Origin: JAVBKB01 sp031554275
GTDB taxonomy: Bacteria > Bacillota > Bacilli > JARBTR01
Reading direction: 5' to 3'
DNA: 26,474 bases
Assembly: GCA_031554275.1 (NCBI GenBank)
Contig: JAVBKB010000223.1
Location: forward strand, 1 to 26,474
Of this stretch, positions 15,726 to 22,319 are shown one piece after another (within the stretch, counting starts at the first letter, position 1; the number at the start of each line of letters is the position of its first letter). The translations under genes and the position numbers were made by a program. The notes beneath the pieces are model-generated. The model was not told the origin of the DNA. It searched no databases and saw nothing but the letters and a program-made list of their open reading frames with translations.

Positions 15726-16688
15726 TTAATAGGTCCGCTTCCCAATGAAATTAGCAATTTCAATCAAGTTCTTCTTCTGCTTCTTCGATGGGATACGATC
15801 GAGAACAGCAAATGCGAGATTTAGGTAGCGTTGACTAAGTGCATATGATTTTTCGATTGCCCCGCTGCTTCGAATGTCTTCAATAATTTGCGCAAGAACA
15901 AGCTTGTCAGTGGTTGCATTAATTTCGACAATCCGTTTGGAAAGTGATTCATCTTGCATAGCATATAGCGTTGGTAAAGTAATATTCCCCTGCGCCAAAT
16001 CACTTCCAGCTGGCTTTCCAAGCTCCTTTTCGGAAGCAGTGAAATCCAAAATATCATCAGTAATCTGGAATGACATTCCCACGTAATAACCAAATAAATA
16101 AAGATTCTGATGTACGGATGCTGGAACATTTGCTGCAATTGCACCAAGTTGACCACTGATTGCAATTAAAAGCGCTGTTTTCCTTTTGATCCTTCTGAGA
16201 TAACTACGCAAACTCTGATCGAATCGATACTTATCATGGATTTGATCAATTTCACCTAGGCAGACCTCGACAATCGCTTTGGAAACTATTTGATGAGCTA
16301 ATGGATTGTTTAGTTGAGAAATGAGTTGCATTGCATGAGCGAAAATATAGTCGCCAGTATAAGTTGCCACATGGTTGTCCCATTTCGCACTAATCGTTGC
16401 TACACCACGCCGCATGCTGGCGCAATCAATCACATCATCATGCGCAAGTGAGGCAGAGTGAATTAGTTCTAGTGCTGCCGCTGGATACTTCACTTTTTCG
16501 ATATCATAGTCGCCAAGTTTGCCACAAAGCATACCAAATATCGGTCGGATTCGCTTCCCACCTGATTTCAAAAGATGCCCCGTTGTTTCCCGCATGAAAG
16601 CTGATTGGGAACTACTAGCCTCTTCGATTACTCTTTCAATGACCATTAAGTCCTTTTTAAATGTTGTAAAAAGCAATGGCAGCTTCAT
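15726..16688 (-). CDS. hepT: Heptaprenyl diphosphate synthase component II
   Basis: Catalytic subunit of the two-protein prenyl transferase that extends farnesyl diphosphate with isopentenyl diphosphate to the C35 side chain of menaquinone-7. The 320-aa protein shows GGKRIRP (43-49), the first Asp-rich motif DDVID (84-88) followed by MRRG, and the second DDILD (211-215). The ATG is preceded by AGGTGA and lies 34 nt after menG. Chain length cannot be read with certainty from sequence; C35 is inferred from the hepS-menG-hepT cluster. Confidence 0.93.
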   Translation of the reverse strand: MKLPLLFTTFKKDLMVIERVIEEASSSQSAFMRETTGHLLKSGGKRIRPIFGMLCGKLGDYDIEKVKYPAAALELIHSASLAHDDVIDCASMRRGVATISAKWDNHVATYTGDYIFAHAMQLISQLNNPLAHQIVSKAIVEVCLGEIDQIHDKYRFDQSLRSYLRRIKRKTALLIAISGQLGAIAANVPASVHQNLYLFGYYVGMSFQITDDILDFTASEKELGKPAGSDLAQGNITLPTLYAMQDESLSKRIVEINATTDKLVLAQIIEDIRSSGAIEKSYALSQRYLNLAFAVLDRIPSKKQKKNLIEIANFIGKRTY

Positions 16689-16722
16689 GTTTTCACCTGT
16701 GTCGATTTTCTTTAAAAATATC

Positions 16723-17427
16723 TTATTTCATCCCATAATGGGTCGCTGCAGCACCAAGACTATGGGGCTGATATTTCACTTGCTTAAATCCTGCTGCTTC
16801 AAACAATGATTTGAGCGTCTTCATATCAGGAAAGTCTTTAGCAGATTCCTGCAACCAAGAATACTCTTGATAGCTTTTCGCAAATAGCTTTCCGAAAGTT
16901 GGCATGACGAAACGGAAATAGAAATTAAACAACTGCTTGTAGCCAAATGTTGTTGGGTGCGAGGTTTCTAAGCAAACCGCCATTCCAGCTGGTTTGAGCA
17001 CTCGGTGCATCTCCTTTAGTACAGTCAAGTAATCTGGCACATTGCGTAGACCGAAACCGATTGTGACATAATCAAATGAATTGTCTTCAAAGGGTAACTC
17101 CATTGCATTGCCATGGACAAGCTGGATGAATTCAAGTTGCTCTTTTTTAACCTTTTCCTCACCAATCGAAAGCATATTCTTACTGAAATCTAGCCCAACA
17201 ACTCGACCAGTAGAACCAATCACTTTTGCGAGTGCTATCGTCCAATCTGCAGTCCCACAACATAAATCAAGAGCAGCTGCACCAATAGGAACATTCATCT
17301 TCTCCATTGTGCGATCACGCCATTTGATATGTTGCTTAAAACTGATTATAGAATTCATCTTGTCATAATTATCATATATTTTTTCAAATACACCATGTAC
17401 TTTTTCTTCTTTTGATTGTTCAGTCAT
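16723..17427 (-). CDS. menG: Demethylmenaquinone methyltransferase
   Basis: SAM-dependent methyltransferase making menaquinone from demethylmenaquinone, the last step of the pathway. The 234-aa protein matches the UbiE/MenG family: KVHGVFEKIYDNYDKMN near the N-terminus, the SAM-binding LDLCCGTADWT motif near residues 53-63, GLDFSKNML, and FDYVTIGFGLRNV. It sits between hepS and hepT, 27 nt after hepS, as in B. subtilis (menH/ubiE there). Its ATG has a GAGGG site about 10 nt upstream. Confidence 0.96.
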   Translation of the reverse strand: MTEQSKEEKVHGVFEKIYDNYDKMNSIISFKQHIKWRDRTMEKMNVPIGAAALDLCCGTADWTIALAKVIGSTGRVVGLDFSKNMLSIGEEKVKKEQLEFIQLVHGNAMELPFEDNSFDYVTIGFGLRNVPDYLTVLKEMHRVLKPAGMAVCLETSHPTTFGYKQLFNFYFRFVMPTFGKLFAKSYQEYSWLQESAKDFPDMKTLKSLFEAAGFKQVKYQPHSLGAAATHYGMK

Positions 17428-17454
17428 TGCCCGTGACCCTCTTCCAATTTCGAA

Positions 17455-17946
17455 TCATGATTCGATATATAGCATCGAAATCTTTGTTAGCAGTGTTGTT
17501 TTAATTTTCTCTTGCAAAACAGCACGCTCATTAAGTGGTAAAGCTGGATCTTTAAGCATCAATTTATACTCATTGATCTCCTTAATCCCATTTGATAAAC
17601 ACTGTATCCAAGTATCGCTTTCAAGTTCAGCAAGAGTCTGATAATACAATCCACTATAATAATCACCCGACAAGATCGTTAATTGGCGCTTTAACAAATC
17701 AATTTCTTGATCAGTCTCCGCAGACAAAGTAACCTCATCATGAGTGTTCAGCGCTATTTGAATCAACATGACAGCTGTAGCATACTTCACTTTGTCATCT
17801 TTTGAAAAATCAGTTCTCTCTAGCACTTCGACCAACGCAAAAAGCATCTTCTCATCGATAACTGGTTTTTCAATATATGACGAAGCAAATGGATGATATA
17901 GCTTTTGTTGTAAAACAATTTTGATCTGTTCAATAAGTTCTTCCAC
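17455..17946 (-). CDS. hepS: Heptaprenyl diphosphate synthase component I, short form
   Basis: Non-catalytic partner needed by HepT for long-chain prenyl diphosphate synthesis. Similarity to B. subtilis HepS is clear in ALNTHDEV, RQLTILSGDYYSGLYYQTLAE and GIKEINEYKL. The product is only 163 aa, against about 251 in B. subtilis: it ends about where the B. subtilis C-terminal third begins. menG starts 27 nt further on, so no frameshifted remainder is present. Shorter HepS proteins occur in some other Firmicutes, so it may well be functional. The start is a GTG with AGGGGA 6 nt before it. The stop codon lies inside a 16-bp perfect palindrome (17450-17465). Confidence 0.85.
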   Translation of the reverse strand: MEELIEQIKIVLQQKLYHPFASSYIEKPVIDEKMLFALVEVLERTDFSKDDKVKYATAVMLIQIALNTHDEVTLSAETDQEIDLLKRQLTILSGDYYSGLYYQTLAELESDTWIQCLSNGIKEINEYKLMLKDPALPLNERAVLQEKIKTTLLTKISMLYIES

Positions 17947-17991
17947 TACGAATCCCCTATACTTTTGATGAAATCGTTATTCTTTAGTCAG

Positions 17992-18086
17992 GCTTCGTCG
18001 CCTAACTCCTTCTCTTGTTTCAAATCTCCCTCGAGAAAGCGTTGCTTTCTTCGGCTTCGCCTCTTCAAGTGATTTGAGAAACGCTA
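17992..18086 (-). repeat. 95-nt hairpin repeat, copy A
   Basis: Aligned without gaps to 26380-26474 in the opposite orientation, with 84 of 95 positions identical by my hand alignment. On the minus strand it starts TAGCGTTTCTCAAATCACT and ends GTTAGGCGACGAAGC. A central AGAAAGC-GCTTTCT stem has the loop AAC here and TTT in copy B. Outer arms containing CAAATC and GATTTG make the whole unit an imperfect palindrome. It fills most of the 211-nt gap between hepS and folE (17947-18157), where mtrB lies in B. subtilis. An AGGTGCT/AGCACCT inverted pair (18087-18093 and 18150-18156) brackets the adjoining stretch up to the folE stop. Confidence 0.8.
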
Positions 18087-18157
18087 AGGTGCTGTGCAGG
18101 CGCCTCAGTAATGTTTGTTTGCGGTTGCCGTATTGCAAAATACGACGGAGCACCTAG

Positions 18158-18721
18158 TTATTTCATTAAGCTAAGTACTTCTTGGCGTGAGCGAGCATCC
18201 TTTGCAAATATCCCCCGCACCGCAGACGTCACGGTCTTGGCACCCGGTTTATTTACACCACGAATTGACATACACATATGCTCCGCTTCAATCACTACCA
18301 TTACACCCCGTGGTTCTAATTCTTCCATCATTACGTTTGCAATGGTCGTGGTAATTCGTTCTTGGAGTTGAGGGCGTTTTGAAACAGCTTCAACAGCTCT
18401 TGCTAATTTGCTTAGCCCAGCAATTTTTCCATTCTTCGGAATATAGGCTATGTGCGCTTTTCCGTAGAACGGAACTAAGTGATGTTCACAAATCGAATAG
18501 AATGGTATATCCTTTACCATAACCAATTCCTCATGTTCTTCATCAAAAAAAGTTTGAAAATACTCTCGAGGATCTTGACCAAGTCCTTGAAATATTTCTT
18601 GATACATTTTCGCAACTCTTTTTGGTGTATCCAAAAGACCCTCTCGGGTTGGATCTTCCCCAACCGCTTCCAGAATCATTGTCACTGCTTTTTCTATTTT
18701 TGCTAAATCCATTTCTCTCAT
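18158..18721 (-). CDS. folE: GTP cyclohydrolase I (FolE/MtrA type)
   Basis: Zinc enzyme converting GTP to 7,8-dihydroneopterin triphosphate, the first step of folate synthesis. The ATG at 18721 is chosen because AAAGGGTG lies 5 nt before it; an upstream ATG at 18739 has no such site. The 187-aa protein has DTPKRVAKMY, the catalytic and zinc-binding CEHHLVPF (Cys78, His80, His81), KLARAVEAVSKRPQLQER and EAEHMCM with Cys150 as third zinc ligand. In B. subtilis this gene is mtrA and is followed by mtrB (TRAP, regulator of trp). No mtrB is found here, in keeping with the absence of trp genes from the neighbouring aro operon. Confidence 0.96.
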   Translation of the reverse strand: MREMDLAKIEKAVTMILEAVGEDPTREGLLDTPKRVAKMYQEIFQGLGQDPREYFQTFFDEEHEELVMVKDIPFYSICEHHLVPFYGKAHIAYIPKNGKIAGLSKLARAVEAVSKRPQLQERITTTIANVMMEELEPRGVMVVIEAEHMCMSIRGVNKPGAKTVTSAVRGIFAKDARSRQEVLSLMK

Positions 18722-18904
18722 AAAAACACCCTTTATCATAGTAGCACAACTTCATGAATTTTGTTGAGTAATATGTCGTCTTCTTGCGTATTATGTAGGA
18801 TCAGAATTTCAGAAATATGGTACCATCGACTCAATTTCCCAAGCAACAATTAACTGCTTCATGAAAATAAGCACGACCAACACCTTTATCCCATTCTAAT
18901 TTCT

Positions 18905-18946
18905 AAAACAAAAAACAAAAATACGTAATCAGCAGACTACGTATTT
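18905..18946 (-). terminator. Rho-independent terminator of the HU gene
   Basis: AAATACGTA and TACGTATTT form a perfect 9-bp stem with a 10-nt loop, followed on the minus strand by TTGTTTTTTGTTTT. It lies 24 nt past the HU stop. The rest of the gap to folE (18722-18904) has a 10-bp palindrome ATGGTACCAT and no recognised gene. Confidence 0.82.
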
Positions 18947-18969
18947 CATATTGTTAAATTCATTAATTA

Positions 18970-19242
18970 TTACTTCACTTCATCTTTAAGTGCTTTACCT
19001 GGTTTGAAAGCAGGAACTTTAGAAGCAGCAATTTGGATAGGTTCTTTTGTCTTAGGGTTGATACCAGTACGAGCTGCACGTTGACGAACTTCGAAAGTAC
19101 CAAATCCGATTAATTGAACTTTATCGCCAGATTTCAAAGCGTTTGAAATCGCAGCAAATACTGCATCAACAGCCACAGCTGAATCCTTTTTTGTGAATTC
19201 TCCAGCTTCGGCAACTGCGTTCACCAAATCAGTTTTGTTCAT
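18970..19242 (-). CDS. hup: DNA-binding protein HU
   Basis: Small histone-like protein that bends and compacts DNA as a dimer; hbs in B. subtilis. The ATG at 19242 gives 90 aa (MNKTDLVNAVAEAGEFTKK...). A GTG at 19251 is in frame but lies inside the GGAGGAGGTGAA ribosome binding site, so it cannot be the start. The signature GFGTFEVRQRAARTGINPKT and the C-terminal AFKPGKALKD are intact. As in B. subtilis it is placed between spoIVA and folE and seems to be a single-gene unit with its own terminator. The leader (19243-19340) has three short palindromes. Confidence 0.97.
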   Translation of the reverse strand: MNKTDLVNAVAEAGEFTKKDSAVAVDAVFAAISNALKSGDKVQLIGFGTFEVRQRAARTGINPKTKEPIQIAASKVPAFKPGKALKDEVK

Positions 19243-19469
19243 GCGTTTCACCTCCTCCCGAGATATCTATGCCAATTCCTAAGAATTGTATAGGACTCGT
19301 TTCATTACTTAACAAGTTAAGCATAAATTATACTAGTATGTATAAAGATTTTTTCATGCTGTAACATGTCCAATCTCAAGTCCACTAAAAGACTATCACA
19401 AAATAAGGCACCATTCAATACGAAATTAGCGCTTTTTCTTTTTTTTTTACCATTCAAAGTAAATTTTTC

Positions 19470-19491
19470 TATTAAAACGCCCAAAAGGGCG
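19470..19491 (-). terminator. Terminator-like hairpin upstream of the HU gene
   Basis: CGCCC and GGGCG with a TTTT loop, followed on the minus strand by TTTTAATAG. It points towards hup from upstream and lies in the 435-nt gap 19243-19677. It may block antisense or read-through transcription entering hup. The gap also contains a T-rich stretch near 19434-19449 and the promoter of the plus-strand gene. Confidence 0.45.
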
Positions 19492-19609
19492 GTAAAGATT
19501 GCTTTCTAAAGGGAAAATTTCGCGCTTCATAGTCTAATCAACAGTGTAGATTGATCCTTTGTAGTAGCTGCTATTATGATTCGTGCCAGTTCCGATTATG
19601 ATTATCTGC

Positions 19610-19638
19610 TTGTCGATTCACAGAATAAATGTCATAAT
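19610..19638 (+). promoter_or_regulatory. Sigma-A-like promoter of the orphan membrane gene
   Basis: TTGTCG (19610-19615) and CATAAT (19633-19638) are 17 nt apart and lie 39 nt before the ATG at 19678. Confidence 0.45.
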
Positions 19639-19677
19639 AACTCATCATAAATCTGTTATAGAAGTGAAGGATTGGCA

Positions 19678-20295
19678 ATGAGTAGAGGTACGAAAAACAC
19701 AATTATCTTTTTTGGTGCATTCATATCATTTATTACTATATTTGTTTTTTTTGCTCTTAAAACACCCTATTGGCCGACGTTGATGATATTATTGGTTCTT
19801 TCAGCAATCGTTGTTGTGATATTCATTTTATTTATTAGGAAAAAATTTCGAGTACAGAAGAAAATGAGCACATCTAAGAAGCGCCCGATTAGCGGTCTTT
19901 TTTTTCTGGTTGTGTATGGGGTTTTCTCCATTGCTGTTCTATATAGGACTAGTTCATACATGATGGATTTGCCTAGAGCTATTTCGGGAAATTACAAAAC
20001 GATAGACTATTCAGTTGCTATTAAGGGTGATGAGGAAATAGTAAGAGAAAAAGGCGGTCGTAAGTCTTCTATATATGTTCATATTATCTTTTTGAATACA
20101 ACATCCACTTTAAGTACTGAGGATCCACAAAAAGTTCTAAATAAAGTGGAACTAGAAACTTCACGTAGCATTGCTTCAAAAGTGACTATTGGTGCGCGTT
20201 ACAAAATTTATTATTTGCCCGCCACCAAAATATTGATGAAAGCAGAGCCACTCAATTCAGGGGAAAATGCCAACAATTTTCACCACGATGATTGA
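19678..20295 (+). CDS. Unrecognised three-segment membrane protein
   Basis: I do not recognise this 205-aa protein. It has three hydrophobic segments, near residues 7-27, 33-52 and 70-92, separated by a strongly basic link (RKKFRVQKKMSTSKKRP). A C-terminal domain of about 110 residues follows, ending in an IGARYKIYYLPATKILMKAEP segment that loosely recalls the small domain of DUF3592-type membrane proteins. The positive-inside rule puts the basic link in the cytoplasm and the C-terminal domain outside. The ATG is preceded by GAAGG at 7 nt; a TTG 6 nt earlier is too close to that site. It is the only plus-strand gene in the right half, inserted between the HU gene and spoIVA, and is A+T rich, which suggests an acquired or fast-changing gene. 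Confidence 0.72.
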   Translation: MSRGTKNTIIFFGAFISFITIFVFFALKTPYWPTLMILLVLSAIVVVIFILFIRKKFRVQKKMSTSKKRPISGLFFLVVYGVFSIAVLYRTSSYMMDLPRAISGNYKTIDYSVAIKGDEEIVREKGGRKSSIYVHIIFLNTTSTLSTEDPQKVLNKVELETSRSIASKVTIGARYKIYYLPATKILMKAEPLNSGENANNFHHDD

Positions 20296-20393
20296 AAATA
20301 GGGTTTTTTCGTAGACCTGAAAAAGCAAAGCATGAGAATCAACTTGCCATCAATTATTCAATTACCACAGATAACTGAATAATTAGGCGTTTA

Positions 20394-20426
20394 CCAATTG
20401 CAAAGTCATGTTGACTTTGCAATTGG
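20394..20426. terminator. Perfect 15-bp hairpin between convergent genes
   Basis: CCAATTGCAAAGTCA and its exact reverse complement flank a 3-nt loop (TGT). It lies between the orphan plus-strand gene and spoIVA, which converge, so a terminator role is likely, yet neither side has a T tract. A second hairpin, with ATTATTCA and TGAATAAT arms (20353-20383), lies next to it. Confidence 0.45.
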
Positions 20427-20526
20427 CTCTCACAGGCGAATTATTTCTTCAATCGCAGCTGCTAGATGTTTGTTGATTTCATGCTTTGCTGTCAAACTGG
20501 AATACATTTTTATGATTAGAAAATCA

Positions 20527-22005
20527 TTAGAGAATTATTGCGATAAGTCCGCCAGAGCCCTCATTGATAATTCGTTCAAGCGTTTCCTTTAGTTTGTAGC
20601 GCGCATTTTCCGGCATCAAGCTAAGTTTCGCTTGGATTCCTTCTCGCACGATTGATGACAGGCTTCTGCCAAAGATATCTGAGCTCCAGATGCTAAGCGG
20701 ATTATCTTCGAAATCCTGCATCAGGTAACGCACTAGCTCTTCACTTTGTTTTTCAGTGCCAATGATTGGAGCAAATTCAGATTCGACGTCCACTTTTATC
20801 ATGTGAATCGAAGGTGCAACTGCCTTTAATCTCACTCCAAAACGTGCCCCTTGGCGAATGATTTCAGGCTCATCAAGGCTCATATCTTGCAGTGAAGGTG
20901 CTGCTACTCCATAGCCAGTCTGCTTCACCATTTTCAATGCATCGGCTACTAGATCGTATTCTGCCTTCGCTGAAGAATACTCCTGCATGATTTCAAGTAA
21001 GTGATCCTTACCACGAATTTCAACGCCAACAATTTCTTTAAGCACAGTATCGTATAGTTCCTCTGGAGCATGTAGATCCAGTTCGGCAACGCCCTGCCCC
21101 ATTTCTACTGTAGCTAGCCTTGCAGCATCGATAAAGTCATACTCTTCAAAGCTTTCCACCAAGCGATTTACATCTCGAAGTCGCTTGATATCTTGAACGG
21201 ATTGGCTAACAGCTTCATGAAAGTGTTGACGCAGCCAGTGATCTTCTTTTAAGACCATGATCCAATTTGGTAAATTGACATTCACTTCAAGCACTGGGAA
21301 TTCATAAAGGGCTTCTCGCAATACATGAGTAACATCATCTTCACTCATAGTTTCCACATTTAGAGCAAGTACTGGGATATCATATTTCTCTTGGAGATGA
21401 CTTCTTAATTTCTCTGTCTCAGGATGGAATGGGGTCACTGAATTGACAATCATTATGTATGGTTTGCCAACCTCTTTGAGTTCATTGACAACACGTTCTT
21501 CTGCCTCGACATAGTCCCTGCGATCAATTTCTCCAATCGTTCCGTCCGTTGTGACCACAACACCAATAGTGGAATGATCCAAAATCACTTTTCTTGTACC
21601 GATTTCTGCTGCTTCATGAAAAGGTATCGCTTCTTCATACCATGGAGTTTGGATCATTCGTGGTCCATTCTCATCTTCAAATCCTTTTGCTGTTGGCACT
21701 GTGTAACCTACACAATCCACAAGGCGAATACTCACCTCAAGTCCCTCACCTACATGAACTTGCACTGCTTGATTTGGCACAAACTTCGGCTCAGTCGTCA
21801 TAATTGTCTTGCCAGCAGCACTCTGTGGCAGCTCGTCGATTGCTCGAATTCTTTCTGCCTCATTCGTCATGTTTGGTAAAACTAACTGCTCCATAAACTT
21901 TTTAATAAATGTTGACTTCCCTGTACGAACTGCGCCAACTACACCTAAGTAGATATCGCCACCTGTTCTTTCAGCTATGTCTCGAAAAACATTAATTTTC
22001 TCCAA
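20527..22005 (-). CDS. spoIVA: Stage IV sporulation protein A (spore coat ATPase)
   Basis: Mother-cell ATPase that polymerises on the outer forespore membrane to form the base layer of the coat and is also needed for cortex formation. The 492-aa protein is the same length as, and nearly collinear with, B. subtilis SpoIVA. Walker A GAVRTGKS is at residues 24-31, the switch region reads RLVDCVGYTVP, and the C-terminus GSGGLIAIIL, needed for anchoring, is intact. The start is a TTG with AGGAGGGG 8 nt before it; the first residues MEKINVFRDIAERTGGDIYL fix this choice. A sigma-E-like promoter lies upstream and the gpsA terminator isolates it from gpsA. Confidence 0.98.
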   Translation of the reverse strand: MEKINVFRDIAERTGGDIYLGVVGAVRTGKSTFIKKFMEQLVLPNMTNEAERIRAIDELPQSAAGKTIMTTEPKFVPNQAVQVHVGEGLEVSIRLVDCVGYTVPTAKGFEDENGPRMIQTPWYEEAIPFHEAAEIGTRKVILDHSTIGVVVTTDGTIGEIDRRDYVEAEERVVNELKEVGKPYIMIVNSVTPFHPETEKLRSHLQEKYDIPVLALNVETMSEDDVTHVLREALYEFPVLEVNVNLPNWIMVLKEDHWLRQHFHEAVSQSVQDIKRLRDVNRLVESFEEYDFIDAARLATVEMGQGVAELDLHAPEELYDTVLKEIVGVEIRGKDHLLEIMQEYSSAKAEYDLVADALKMVKQTGYGVAAPSLQDMSLDEPEIIRQGARFGVRLKAVAPSIHMIKVDVESEFAPIIGTEKQSEELVRYLMQDFEDNPLSIWSSDIFGRSLSSIVREGIQAKLSLMPENARYKLKETLERIINEGSGGLIAIIL

Positions 22006-22118
22006 GAGATTCCCCTCCTGTGTTTAGTGCCTGACGATCAGCGAAAAGTGCAAGAGGACAACAACCACTTTTACTCAAACTCGCATCAGCCGGATTCACT
22101 TTAAAACTTGGACAATTT

Positions 22119-22148
22119 AATCTATGATGTTGTCCTATCTAATTATTC
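22119..22148 (-). promoter_or_regulatory. Sigma-E-like promoter of spoIVA
   Basis: CATAGATT (22119-22126) fits the -10 pattern CATAnnnT, and the ATA of GAATAATT (22141-22148) lies 17 nt before it, within the 16-18 nt expected for sigma-E. It is 114 nt from the start codon. spoIVA is sigma-E dependent in B. subtilis. Confidence 0.5.
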
Positions 22149-22195
22149 ATATAAACTAAACTTTATTTAATTGCGATGAACAAAAGGTTAGGCAC

Positions 22196-22222
22196 ATAAA
22201 AAAGCACCCAATAATGGGTACC
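22196..22222 (-). terminator. Rho-independent terminator of gpsA
   Basis: ACCCA and TGGGT pair across TTAT, extended by GT/GC, followed on the minus strand by six T residues. It lies about 100 nt past the gpsA stop. Together with the spoIVA promoter it accounts for the 314-nt gap 22006-22319; I see no gene there, including the small DUF2768-type gene found near this spot in some relatives. Confidence 0.75.
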
Positions 22223-22319
22223 TATTACGAAATAACATATGTGGTTTGTATCAGTTTAATACCAGAAATTATTTTCAGGTTCAATTTTTTATGAAATCCC
22301 GAAAATCACTGGTGTGATG

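Noticed and set aside
17428..17454. Frameshift as the cause of the short HepS
   Set aside because: The space before menG is only 27 nt, so there is no room for the missing 90 residues in any frame.
22226..22319. Small gene between gpsA and spoIVA such as the DUF2768 family
   Set aside because: No frame longer than about 16 codons with a ribosome binding site exists on the minus strand.
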